The translations under genes were made by a program, and so were the position numbers. Positions 17,001 through 24,027 of a stretch of 64,000 nt of DNA are shown piece after piece (the first letter of the stretch is position 1; each line of letters begins with the position of its first letter). The notes under the pieces are model-generated. The model was not told where the DNA came from. It saw only the letters and a list, made by a program, of their open reading frames with translations, and did not search any database. The stretch covers positions 1 through 64,000 of the forward strand of contig JAATGQ010000071.1 of the NCBI GenBank assembly GCA_015654595.1. Direction: 5' to 3'. Source of the DNA: Chitinophagales bacterium (GTDB taxonomy: Bacteria > Bacteroidota > Bacteroidia > Chitinophagales > Chitinophagaceae).

Positions 17001-18845
17001 TCCGACGCCGCTGCCATATTTAAAGATACGCGCTTCGCGGACCCACAGGTCCATGATCCCGCCGTCGTTGACGAGGTCGTCTTCTACGCTGAGGATAAAG
17101 CAATTATGAACAATTACACCATTGGCTGAGAATTGTGAAGACCGGGTTTGGATGTCATAGACATTCTCATCGCCTATATAATCAATGTTAGTTACAGTCA
17201 ACTCCGAAACCGCCCCTTTGGACTTTCCTTCCACTTCTGCATTTAGCCGACTAAGTTTTAATTTCTTATCACTACTTACAAAACCTATAATCTGCTCATA
17301 TTTTAACCTCTCCGAATAATACGCAATCACAACCTGAAAACTGCTATGCCGATCCTCTCTGCTATCTAAAACAGGTGATACTTTACTATAGATCCCTAAA
17401 GAAAGAAGCAGCATTTGCACGTCATGGGCAAGACCTTCACTGATCGTTGTCAGCACTACATCGCCGGAATTCCTCCCTTCCTCATTTCGAAGCCTGACTG
17501 TGCCGTCCGCCTGAAAAAGGCTTCTGAGAAAAGCCGCTTTTTCTACCGAAGAACCCTTTAGTATTATTTCGGGTACAAATGCGTTCAACGACGTCTGATC
17601 CAATTCGTATTCTTCAACAAATGGATCCACAGCTTTCGAATCATGCTTGACAATTCGATACAGTTCATGTAAGTTTTTCCGAACTACTGTTTTGTATTTT
17701 CCGAAAATAGCAGCAAACAGATCGCATACAAAAGTATATTCCTCCTCATTAATGGTTATTGCACCAAACATTGTAGTCTTTTGGTTGCGATTGTATTTGT
17801 CATAATAGCCGTCACCCACGATCCATCCAGCAAGAGCCGCCTTATAAAGGCGATCCGCCTGTTCGTTCTTTTCAACACCGGGAACCGGTTCGCTACTTGA
17901 AATACGGTATGTCTCAAAGTAACTGCTTACAAAATTGAATCGACTATTATCACTTGTTGCCTCTGCTGACATTTCTGCTATAAGGCTGAGTTCTGGTATA
18001 ACTTTAGACAGGGAAACCTGCTGTACCTTCTTGCCAAGCAGTGTTTTCAATTCGCTCCAGCCATATTCGCCCCCATCTTTTTTCCGGCGATCAGCACTCC
18101 ATACCAAATGATCATCTGTAAAATCAATAAAGTTGCCGTTGGCCATCGTAGCCCGGAAAACACTTTTAACGCCATTATTTTTTGTTGCAAGAATAGGCAC
18201 AAAATTATGGCCGTCAAACACTTGTAAGTCTGTTCTATTGTTATCAACAATTTCTCCGATGTTAAAAATCCCCTTGTTGGTAAAGATCTTTGTGTCGTAT
18301 CGGGCACATGCGTGCGGCTGAGGACGCTCATATGCCGAAGTGGAACGCTTCAATTGATTGTCGGCGGGGTCGACATAATAATGTCCCTGTGGTTTGCCCG
18401 TAATCCCATAACTCTCGTGCAAACCGGTATTGAACCATTGCGGGGAATTGGGTACGCAGGCCTGGTCGAGGATGCTATAGACCAATTCCTCATAAAATAT
18501 CTGTGCGTCCTGGGTAGTGGCAAAATATCCGTAACGCTCGCCCCATACTCTCCAGCAGTTGGCCATACGATGGGCGACCTGTTTGACAGAGGTCTCACGG
18601 CCAAGGGAGCCGTCGGCCTGTGGAACGCCGGCTTTCCGGAAGTATTTCTGGGCAAGGATATCGGTAGCAATCTGGGACCAGCCTGCCGGCACTTCTACGT
18701 TGTTCATCTCGAAAACCACCTCTCCACTGGGGTTTCGGATAACGGAGGTTCGGTAGTCATAACTAAACTGATCGAATACGTTGATGCCTTCTTTCGTGAA
18801 TCGACGGGGGAAGAGCAAGCCCTTCGATTGCTTTTTTGATGCCAT
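14037..18845 (-). CDS. nrdJ: Vitamin B12-dependent (class II) ribonucleotide reductase with intein
   Basis: 1602 residues, of which 402 are an intein (180-581). After splicing the enzyme is about 1200 residues. Active-site residues are visible: redox Cys582 (CFILSVEDD), the N-x-C-x-E signature at 789-793 (NPCSE, radical Cys791 and Glu793) and the second redox Cys802 (NTACNLASVNL). Eleven residues between Cys791 and Cys802 fit class II enzymes. The C-terminus ends in a Cys-rich segment (CNTCG...CYKCLNCGNSMGC) that would re-reduce the active site or bind zinc. Residues 1466-1542 are a Ser/Ala/Gln/His/Gly repeat. It makes deoxyribonucleotides with adenosylcobalamin. No other RNR gene is in the window. 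Confidence 0.96.
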   Translation of the reverse strand: MASKKQSKGLLFPRRFTKEGINVFDQFSYDYRTSVIRNPSGEVVFEMNNVEVPAGWSQIATDILAQKYFRKAGVPQADGSLGRETSVKQVAHRMANCWRVWGERYGYFATTQDAQIFYEELVYSILDQACVPNSPQWFNTGLHESYGITGKPQGHYYVDPADNQLKRSTSAYERPQPHACARYDTKIFTNKGIFNIGEIVDNNRTDLQVFDGHNFVPILATKNNGVKSVFRATMANGNFIDFTDDHLVWSADRRKKDGGEYGWSELKTLLGKKVQQVSLSKVIPELSLIAEMSAEATSDNSRFNFVSSYFETYRISSSEPVPGVEKNEQADRLYKAALAGWIVGDGYYDKYNRNQKTTMFGAITINEEEYTFVCDLFAAIFGKYKTVVRKNLHELYRIVKHDSKAVDPFVEEYELDQTSLNAFVPEIILKGSSVEKAAFLRSLFQADGTVRLRNEEGRNSGDVVLTTISEGLAHDVQMLLLSLGIYSKVSPVLDSREDRHSSFQVVIAYYSERLKYEQIIGFVSSDKKLKLSRLNAEVEGKSKGAVSELTVTNIDYIGDENVYDIQTRSSQFSANGVIVHNCFILSVEDDLVNDGGIMDLWVREARIFKYGSGVGTNYSHIRGEGEKLSGGGTSSGLMSFLKIGDRAAAAIKSGGTTRRAAKMVCLDLDHPEVMDFINWKVEEEKKVAALIAAGYPSDYEGEAYKTVSGQNSNNSIRIPNDFFRRLENDEDWTLTARSDGRVMKRIPSREVWNQISYAAWRCADPGTQYDTTINEWHTCPAGGPIRASNPCSEYIFLDNTACNLASVNLRRFYNETTNTFDVEGFEYCARLWTTVLEISVLMAQFPSKEVAQLSYDYRTLGLGYANLGSMLMIMGIPYDSEEARGIAGAITAIMTGIAYRTSAEMASVMGPFPRYEENKESMLRVMRNHRLAAYDADEYEGLEIKPQGLKAKYTPDYLLKAATKAWDEAVQMGEKYGYRNAQSTVIAPTGTIGLVMDCDTTGVEPDFALVKFKKLSGGGYFKIINQSVPTALKNLGYSEKQIDTIVKYAVGSGSFAGAPAINHQSLSEKGFIAEEIKKLDAAVGSAFEIGFVFNVYTLGEECLQRLGFQPSEYYNFGWNLLEALGFTNQEIEAANNYVCGTMTVEGAPFLKEEHLAVFDCANKCGKFGQRYIHAHGHIRMMGAAQPFISGAISKTINLPNEATVEEVADAYMLSWQLALKACALYRDGSKLSQPLSTKSDKKKKETDAEKESNPKADAIPAPQPVSESPIIDLGKLTIQELLEEVQKRVQASPDTKLKRALATIVERRTLPAKRRGFTQKAKINGQAIFLRTGEYSDGTVGEIFIDMAKEGATMRSMLNCFAISISIGLQYGVPLEEFVEKFVFTRFEPSGMVQHPNIKSTTSIVDFIFRSLAYEYLDRTDLVHVLDKPEIGNTGTADWDDPADLNNATPPLSDLRVVSKTGLPAGNGHTHGGNGIGHGSAQSGTYGSAQSDAHSSGQPGAHSSAQSGAYGSAGSAQPGAHGSAQSSAHSSAQSSAGNSQPQAVKSRAATMPVRDGNGLDAVNAAARSMQSDAPACNTCGHITIRSGTCYKCLNCGNSMGCS
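14220..14450 (-). repeat. Ser/Ala/Gln/Gly/His repeat tract in NrdJ
   Basis: Encodes residues 1466-1542, made of units such as GSAQSG, AHSSAQS, AYGSAQ and GAHGSAQS, placed between the catalytic part and the C-terminal Cys-rich segment. At DNA level the repeated words are variations of TGAGC(C/T)GAGC / CATGAGCGCC. Confidence 0.8.
17103..18308 (-). other. Intein with LAGLIDADG homing endonuclease inside nrdJ
   Basis: 402 residues from Cys180 (CARYDTKIFTNKGIFNIGE, block A) to Asn581 (block F/G: ENVYDIQTRSSQFSANGVIV then HN), followed by the +1 nucleophile Cys582. Block B has TDDH at 243-246 (His246). Two dodecapeptide motifs are present, LAGWIVGDGYY (Asp345) and LRSLFQADGTV (Asp447), both keeping the acidic residue, so splicing and endonuclease activity look intact. 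The joined exteins read PQPHA + CFILSVEDD, an uninterrupted RNR sequence. The intein DNA is visibly more A/T-rich than the flanking GC-rich extein codons, which suggests later acquisition. Confidence 0.95.
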
Positions 18846-19094
18846 AGTCAGTACCGTTTATAGCGTGTAAAATGGGATTTGCTGAGCCTTATTTCTGAAT
18901 GAGAATGTGACCAGGTTTTCTGCAGGGTCGGCTAACGAAACTATCTTTTCATTTCCGGATTTCCGCGTCACATTTTTCCACCTGGTGTGCAAAAAAACGG
19001 CCGAAGTTTTCAACCAATTGAAGGGCCGCAAGTTGCACCTTCGGAAAAGAATATTTTACCATTCCATTTAGATTTAAATGACTTCTTTTGGGGA

Positions 19095-19922
19095 ATGCTG
19101 ACCAAATTTCAACTCCTTCAAAATAAATTTTATAAAGCCCTGTTATTCAGCGCTATCACCTTATTTTCTTTTAAGAACTGCGTTTTTGCACAAACCCAGT
19201 TTGCGGGTTGGGGCGCGACCTTTCAGAACTACAAACTATCCTCTTGGCTGGGGGTATATTTTGATGCGCAATGGCGCTCGACCGACCAGCTAAAGCAAAT
19301 GCATGCGTTGCTGTTGAGACCGGGCTTGAATCTCTATTTCACTCCTTCCTTAACGGGAACGGTCGGCTATGCTTTTATTCCGCAACAGCGGATCGCATCC
19401 GGGGTGACCGGGTATCTCCCCGAGCAGCGGGTATGGGAGCAAATGACGTATACGCATCCGGTAAAGGCTGGCCATACAGTGGCTGGTTTAACGCATCGGC
19501 TGCGACTGGAGCAGCGCTATCTTCCAAAGCATCATGCCGAGTCAGGAAAGCTGGTACATGATGGATATCGACATGCGGGCAGGCTCCGGTATTTTACAAG
19601 GGGGATCATCCCATTGGGCAGCGGGTCGGCCAGGACGGCGGCGAATCGGTCTGGTGCAGCATCGGCTGATACAAAGAGCAGCGCTGCCTTTACAAAGGGT
19701 TGGTTTGCTGCGGTGCAAAACGAGATATTCTTCAATCTTGGAAATGTGGCCGCGTTGAATGGAAAGACTTTTGACCAGAACCGGGCCTATGTGGCCGCGG
19801 GTTATCGGCTTTGCAAGCAGTTCGATGTAGAGATGGGGTATATGAATCAGTATATCGCGGGTGCGGGTACGGCGTCTACGAACAATCATATTGTTCAGTT
19901 CGCAACGTATGTGCGGCTGTAA
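19095..19922 (+). CDS. DUF2490 outer-membrane-like protein
   Basis: 275 residues. Signal peptide ending VFAQ (about residue 32), then TQFAGWGATFQNYKLSSWLGVYFDAQWRS, and a run of alternating strands with aromatic girdles characteristic of a DUF2490 beta-barrel: RPGLNLYFTPSLTGTVGYAF, HRLRLEQRYL, RLRYFTRGIIPLG, FFNLGNVAALNGKTFDQNRAYVAAGYRL, and a C-terminal strand FATYVRL. I use the ATG at 19095; the frame runs upstream to a GTG at 18987 but without a signal-like start. Likely outer membrane; function unknown. Confidence 0.8.
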   Translation: MLTKFQLLQNKFYKALLFSAITLFSFKNCVFAQTQFAGWGATFQNYKLSSWLGVYFDAQWRSTDQLKQMHALLLRPGLNLYFTPSLTGTVGYAFIPQQRIASGVTGYLPEQRVWEQMTYTHPVKAGHTVAGLTHRLRLEQRYLPKHHAESGKLVHDGYRHAGRLRYFTRGIIPLGSGSARTAANRSGAASADTKSSAAFTKGWFAAVQNEIFFNLGNVAALNGKTFDQNRAYVAAGYRLCKQFDVEMGYMNQYIAGAGTASTNNHIVQFATYVRL

Positions 19923-19940
19923 GCGACGGGGAAATACGAT

Positions 19941-19997
19941 CAGGCGGATATACGGATTGAGCGTACAGGCGGATATACGGATTGAGCGCACAGGCGG
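19941..19997. repeat. Tandem 25-bp repeat, 2.3 copies
   Basis: CAGGCGGATATACGGATTGA plus GCGTA at 19941-19965 is repeated at 19966-19990 with one change, followed by a partial CAGGCGG. A second small tandem, TGAGAGACTATAA, lies at 20028-20055. Confidence 0.75.
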
Positions 19998-20048
19998 CGG
20001 AGTGATATCGCGAGGGGAAACCCGGCACTGAGAGACTATAATGAGAGA

Positions 20049-20357
20049 CTATAACTCGTATGATTTGCCCTGGCTGGGTGGAACCACGATATCCATTTGT
20101 TCCGGGTGACGCTTTATCCAGGTGAGGATAAAGGGGCAGTAGATCTTTACCTTTAGGTTGTGGGTACGTGCATAATCGAAGGCGAAGGCGGCAAGAGCGG
20201 TAGCGATGCCTCTGGCTCCAAGCTTTTCGGGGACTTCGGTGTGCATCAGTACGATCATATTATCGGAGAGCCGGTACTCCAAAAAAGCCATTTCGTCCTC
20301 TAAAAAGACCTGGAACTGTTGATTGGTGGGATTGTTTACGATGTTCAAGGGCGACAT
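20049..20357 (-). CDS. GNAT-family N-acetyltransferase, 102 aa (COG2388-like)
   Basis: Short GNAT protein: FLEYRLSDNMIVLMHTEVPEKLGARGIATALAAFAFDYARTHNLKV. The acetyl-CoA loop is 'R-G-I-A-T-A-L' following E-V-P-E-K-L, as in YidJ/YjdJ proteins, and the C-terminus has YCPFILTWIKRHPE, matching 'CP[YF][IV]xx[YF][IL]xx[HNR]P[ED]'. Substrate unknown. Its upstream region has a palindrome GTTTGCAAAC at 20372-20381 within a wider inverted repeat. Confidence 0.85.
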   Translation of the reverse strand: MSPLNIVNNPTNQQFQVFLEDEMAFLEYRLSDNMIVLMHTEVPEKLGARGIATALAAFAFDYARTHNLKVKIYCPFILTWIKRHPEQMDIVVPPSQGKSYEL

Positions 20358-20360
20358 GCC

Positions 20361-20385
20361 AGTAGTGATTTGTTTGCAAACTACT
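20361..20385. promoter_or_regulatory. Nested palindrome upstream of the small GNAT gene
   Basis: AGTAGT (20361-20366) and ACTACT (20380-20385) flank a perfect palindrome GTTTGCAAAC (20372-20381). It starts 4 nt upstream of the GNAT start. Could be an operator; inference only. Confidence 0.3.
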
Positions 20386-20550
20386 AAAGTTCCTGACGAA
20401 TAATCAGATATAATGTATTAATTTCGTCTACCTGTGGGAAATCTACGCACGTGTTTCTCCTGCTGGCGATCGGTTTGTTATTTCGACATTTACTCCCTTA
20501 AAAGCCGAAAACTTTTCGCATTTTTGTATCACTACCAACGGCAAAAGCGA

Positions 20551-21315
20551 ATGAAGCAATTTATTTACCAAAACTTGTTGGCTAAAAAGAGAAAGGGACA
20601 GAAGTCGTTCGCCGTGCTGATTGATCCGGACAATGTGAATTCCTCAAAGATTGATGAGTTGACGAGTCTGGCGGTCAGTGCCGAGGTGGACTATTTGTTG
20701 GTGGGGGGAAGCCTGGTTATTTCCAATCACCTCGATGAGGTCGTACAGCATATCCGGAGTAATTGTTCCATCCCTGTTATCCTTTTTCCCGGTACCCCTT
20801 CGCAGGTGTCCCGGTATGCCGATGGTCTTCTTTATTTATCTCTTATATCGGGCCGTAATCCGGAGTTGCTGATCGGGCAGCATGTCATTTCAGCGCCCCA
20901 GGTGCGGCAGAGCGGTTTGGAGATCATTTCTACCGGTTATATGGTCATTGACGGCGGTGCGCCGACCACTGTCTCTTATATAAGTAATGCTACTCCTATC
21001 CCGGCTGACAAGAACGAGATCGCGCTTTGTACGGCTATGGCGGGGGAGATGCTGGGGATGAAGCTGATCTATATGGATGCCGGCAGCGGCGCTCGTCATC
21101 CCATCCGGGAAGAAATGATCGCCAGCGTCGCGCAGCATATCGAGGTTCCCCTCGTGGTTGGGGGCGGGATCCGGGAACCGGAGAAAGCCTACCGCAACTG
21201 TAAGGCCGGAGCCGACGTCATCGTCGTCGGAAACGCCATCGAGAAGGACGCTTCCCTTATCCGGGAGATGGCTTCAGCTGTCCACTCTGTGCCTGTAAAT
21301 GACCATCAGTCCTGA
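20551..21315 (+). CDS. Geranylgeranylglyceryl phosphate synthase family protein
   Basis: 254 residues, a TIM-barrel of the GGGPS/PcrB family. Visible motifs: AVLIDPDNV near the N-terminus (Mg/phosphate site), LLVGGSLVI, VILFPGTP, and at the C-terminus LIYMDAGSGARHPI, VPLVVGGGIREPEKA and VIVVGNAIEKD, which bind sn-glycerol-1-phosphate. The family joins a polyprenyl diphosphate to glycerol-1-phosphate. It is the archaeal lipid enzyme but a bacterial group exists in Bacteroidota. The ATG at 20551 is preferred over the upstream frame to 20434, which runs through intergenic sequence. Its product in this organism is not known. Confidence 0.9.
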   Translation: MKQFIYQNLLAKKRKGQKSFAVLIDPDNVNSSKIDELTSLAVSAEVDYLLVGGSLVISNHLDEVVQHIRSNCSIPVILFPGTPSQVSRYADGLLYLSLISGRNPELLIGQHVISAPQVRQSGLEIISTGYMVIDGGAPTTVSYISNATPIPADKNEIALCTAMAGEMLGMKLIYMDAGSGARHPIREEMIASVAQHIEVPLVVGGGIREPEKAYRNCKAGADVIVVGNAIEKDASLIREMASAVHSVPVNDHQS

Positions 21316-21390
21316 TTATCACCTGTTTACAGAACTGCCTGGGGATCGGCGCCAACATAAATTTTACATAAAATTTCAGCCAAAATCCTA

Positions 21391-21418
21391 TTTGATCCTA
21401 AAATTTGACGTTACTTTG
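21391..21418 (+). promoter_or_regulatory. Promoter of the arginine operon leader
   Basis: TTTG at 21391-21394, 16-nt spacer, TTACTTTG at 21411-21418 (one mismatch to TAnnTTTG). The same 16-nt spacing is found for hemA at 62770-62797. Transcription would start near 21425, giving a leader of about 295 nt before the first enzyme gene. Confidence 0.5.
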
Positions 21419-21458
21419 CGTTGTAATTCTATTTACAACAATTTCATCTAACACTGAA

Positions 21459-21587
21459 ATGAAAAAAAACTCACCCATATCACAGCTCCTGGTGATATTG
21501 CACGCCTTCAATAAGCGTGGGTTTTTTGCTGCGCCCGTGTGCTCAGTTTTTTCCGTTCGCCCAGTTCCCGTACGGGTGCGACGTTGA
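21459..21587 (+). CDS. Putative arginine leader peptide, 42 aa
   Basis: ATG at 21459 follows an A-rich stretch and sits about 35 nt after the predicted transcription start. The peptide opens MKKNSPISQLLVILHAF and ends SVRPVPVRVRR: four Arg in the last eight residues and five Arg plus a KR pair overall, using CGC, CGG, CGA and CGT codons. It matches no protein family I know. A hairpin with a U6 tract lies at 21659-21688, before the first arginine gene. I infer a leader peptide whose Arg codons sense charged tRNA-Arg. An in-frame TTG at 21405 lies inside the promoter and is not used. Confidence 0.5.
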   Translation: MKKNSPISQLLVILHAFNKRGFFAAPVCSVFSVRPVPVRVRR

Positions 21588-21658
21588 TACTATCCAGCCA
21601 TACCGGTTTTGGCACTGTTGTGTCTCTGCGGAACAGCTTTTGCCTCCTCCTGTTGACC

Positions 21659-21688
21659 CTTTCATTCGTGGAATGGAAGAAATTTTTT
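21659..21688 (+). terminator. Attenuator-type terminator ahead of the arginine genes
   Basis: Stem CTTTCATTC (21659-21667) / GAATGGAAG (21671-21679), nine pairs with one G-U, GTG loop, then AAATTTTTT with U6 at 21683-21688. It stands 31 nt before the ATG of the first enzyme gene, so read-through is required for operon expression. Upstream, AACAG (21632-21636) can pair with CTGTT at 21615-21619 or at 21650-21654, an exclusive pair that could be part of the switch. Confidence 0.5.
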
Positions 21689-21719
21689 CATTAAGATCAA
21701 GGTTATTTTTTTAAGCATC

Positions 21720-22469
21720 ATGGAAAATCATTCTTTTAAGATATTAATTGCTGACGAGAGCCACCAGGATTTCGCCCAGATCATTGTCGATGAAATGGAG
21801 TCTTCGGCCAAAGCCCGGGGAACGGGTATAGCCAAGCGCAGCCCGGACTATGTAAAACAGAAGATGCATGAAGGCAAGGCTGTCATCGCTTTTTCCGAGG
21901 AAGGGGTATGGGCGGGTTTCTGCTATATCGAGACCTGGAGTCATGGCGAATATGTAGCCAATTCCGGGCTGATCGTGTCTCCGCAGTTCCGCAAGAGCGG
22001 CCTGGCGAAGATGATCAAGAAGAAGATATTCGAGCTTAGCCGCAGGATGTATCCGGATGCCAAGATCTTTGGTCTGACAACGGGACTGGCTGTGATGAAG
22101 ATCAATTCAGAATTGGGTTATGAGCCCGTGACCTACTCTGAGCTTACGCAGGACGACGCATTCTGGGCCGGCTGTAAGAGCTGTGTCAACTATGAGATCC
22201 TGATGAGCAAGGGTCGCAAGAATTGTATGTGTACGGCGATGCTTTATGATCCCAAGGATCATTACGAGCCCGAGGAGACCACCCAGGATTTCAAGAAGCA
22301 TTCCAAATTGTACGAACGCTTTATGCGTATCAAACAATGGAAGCTGCTTGCTCCTTTTATGAAGCATCATTTGGATCATCCCGAACAAAAGGATGTGCAT
22401 GATGGCCGTGTAAAGGCTGTCGCATCCACCCGTCACAAATCACTATTTCATTTTTTCTTTAATTTCTAA
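21720..22469 (+). CDS. GNAT-family acyltransferase, first enzyme gene of the arginine operon
   Basis: 249 residues. An N-terminal GNAT domain (about 8-165) has strand 4 and the CoA loop in NSGLIVSPQFRKSGLAKMIKK (V-x-x-x-x-R-x-x-G-[LI]-[AG]). It is followed by a cysteine set C152-x2-C155-x13-C169-x-C171 that may hold a metal, and by a charged C-terminal tail. Its place ahead of argG and in an operon with every other arg gene, and the absence of argA or argJ, make it the likely enzyme that acylates glutamate at the entrance of the pathway. Whether it uses acetyl-CoA or succinyl-CoA is not visible. Confidence 0.75.
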   Translation: MENHSFKILIADESHQDFAQIIVDEMESSAKARGTGIAKRSPDYVKQKMHEGKAVIAFSEEGVWAGFCYIETWSHGEYVANSGLIVSPQFRKSGLAKMIKKKIFELSRRMYPDAKIFGLTTGLAVMKINSELGYEPVTYSELTQDDAFWAGCKSCVNYEILMSKGRKNCMCTAMLYDPKDHYEPEETTQDFKKHSKLYERFMRIKQWKLLAPFMKHHLDHPEQKDVHDGRVKAVASTRHKSLFHFFFNF

Positions 22470-22486
22470 AACTCTTCTGATCAGCC

Positions 22487-23683
22487 ATGAGCAATAAAGT
22501 CGTATTAGCCTATAGCGGCGGTCTGGACACTACTTATTGTGCAGTTTATCTCAAAAAGGTAAAGAACCTCGAAATCCACGCATTGACGGTCAATACCGGC
22601 GGTTTCAGCGCCGAAGAGATAGCGCAGATCGAAGCCCGCGCCAAGAGTCTGGGCGTAGCGTCTTTCGAATGTGTGGACGTGACCAGGGAGTATTATGAAA
22701 GCTGTATCAAATACCTGGTATTCGGCAACGTGCTCAAGAATGCCACCTATCCGTTGAGCGTAAGTGCGGAGAGAATGGTTCAGGCCATTGCCGTAGCCAA
22801 TCATGTAAAGGAAGTGGGCGCTTCCGCCGTAGCCCATGGGAGCACCGGCGCCGGTAACGACCAGGTCCGCTTCGACATGGTCTTCCAGAGCATGCTCCCC
22901 GGCGTAGAGATCATCACTCCCATCCGCGATCTGCGTCTGAGCCGGGAAGAAGAGATCGCCTTTTTGAAAGAGAATGGCGTAGAGATCAATGCAGAAAAGG
23001 CAAAGTACAGTATCAATAAAGGTCTTTGGGGTACTTCGGTCGGCGGCAAGGAAACGCTGACGTCAAAGGAATATCTGCCCGAAGAAGCCTGGCCAACCCA
23101 GGTTACTCAAACGGGCACGCGTCATCTCGAGTTGGAATTTGAAAAAGGCCAGCTGGTTGGCGTAGACGGCAAGAAGTATAGCAATCCCGTCGAGGCGATC
23201 CAGTACCTCCAATCCATTGCGCAGCCCTATGGCGTAGGTCGTGATATCCACGTCGGCGATACCATCATCGGAATCAAGGGACGCGTAGGCTTTGAAGCTG
23301 CGGCTCCTGTCATCATCATCAAGGCGTACCACCTGCTGGAAAAACATACGCTTACCAAGTGGCAGCTGTACTGGAAGGATCAGCTCAGCAGCTGGTATGG
23401 CAACTGGCTTCATGAAGGTCAGCTTCTCGATCCTACGATGCGTAATATCGAAAAGTTCCTCGAAGACTCCCAGGCTACTGTCAGCGGCAAGGTCTTCGTC
23501 ACGCTTCAACCCTACCGTTATACCGTAACCGGTATCGAAAGCAAACACGATCTTATGAGCAATAAGTTCGGCAGCTATGGCGAAATGAACAAGGGCTGGT
23601 CTGGCGATGACGTAAAGGGTTTTGCCAAGATCTTCGGCAACCAGACTTCGATCTATCACAAGGTCAACGAAACCGAGAAATGA
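22487..23683 (+). CDS. argG: Argininosuccinate synthase
   Basis: 398 residues. N-terminal ATP-pyrophosphatase loop AYSGGLDTTY (8-17), then the AS signature GSTGAGNDQVRF around 117-128 and SINKGLWGTSVGG near 180. It joins citrulline and aspartate to argininosuccinate with ATP in the cytosol. Starts 17 nt after the acyltransferase gene. Its stop overlaps the start of the cupin gene (ATGA). Confidence 0.97.
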   Translation: MSNKVVLAYSGGLDTTYCAVYLKKVKNLEIHALTVNTGGFSAEEIAQIEARAKSLGVASFECVDVTREYYESCIKYLVFGNVLKNATYPLSVSAERMVQAIAVANHVKEVGASAVAHGSTGAGNDQVRFDMVFQSMLPGVEIITPIRDLRLSREEEIAFLKENGVEINAEKAKYSINKGLWGTSVGGKETLTSKEYLPEEAWPTQVTQTGTRHLELEFEKGQLVGVDGKKYSNPVEAIQYLQSIAQPYGVGRDIHVGDTIIGIKGRVGFEAAAPVIIIKAYHLLEKHTLTKWQLYWKDQLSSWYGNWLHEGQLLDPTMRNIEKFLEDSQATVSGKVFVTLQPYRYTVTGIESKHDLMSNKFGSYGEMNKGWSGDDVKGFAKIFGNQTSIYHKVNETEK

Positions 23684-24027
23684 ACCAGCCAGTCTCAGCA
23701 TCGCATCCGTTGAAACACTATATATGGGGACAGGGATGTGATGGCTGGAACCTGGTGGATACCGCGGAACTCTCGGTAAAAAAGGAAAGGATATTGCCGC
23801 ATACGGGTGAGCAACTGCATTATCACGAGCGGGCAAGGCAATTTTTCTTTATTTTAAAAGGGAGGGCGACGTTCGAGTTTCCGTACGGCCGGCAGGAGGT
23901 TTGTGAGCAAGAAGGGCTGGAAATCCCACCAGGACAGCACCACAGGATCCTCAATGAAACCGGCGAGGATCTCGAAATTATATTATGTTCCCAGCCGTCG
24001 ACGACGGGAGATAGAATCAATTTGTAA
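23680..24027 (+). CDS. Cupin domain protein inside the arginine operon
   Basis: 115 residues, one double-stranded beta-helix. Metal-binding cupin motifs: H-Y-H-E-R-A-R-Q-F-F-F-I-L-K-G (G-x5-HxH-x...-G) and, in the second half, E-I-P-P-G-Q-H-H-R-I-L-N. Start overlaps the argG stop by four nt, so it is translationally coupled. Cupin/mannose-6-phosphate-isomerase-like proteins of this size act as small-molecule binding or as isomerases; no arginine step lacks an enzyme here, so its role is open. The 3' end and stop codon are duplicated in the spacer (24005-24096). Confidence 0.85.
   Translation: MNQPVSASHPLKHYIWGQGCDGWNLVDTAELSVKKERILPHTGEQLHYHERARQFFFILKGRATFEFPYGRQEVCEQEGLEIPPGQHHRILNETGEDLEIILCSQPSTTGDRINL

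Noticed and set aside
17103-18308. nrdJ as frameshifted or split by an unrelated ORF
   Set aside because: Frame is continuous across both junctions and the insert begins and ends with splicing residues, so it is an in-frame intein, not a disruption.
20434-20550. N-terminal extension of the GGGP synthase
   Set aside because: The extra 39 residues (Cys/Phe/Tyr-rich) do not look like the family; the ATG at 20551 begins the conserved sequence.
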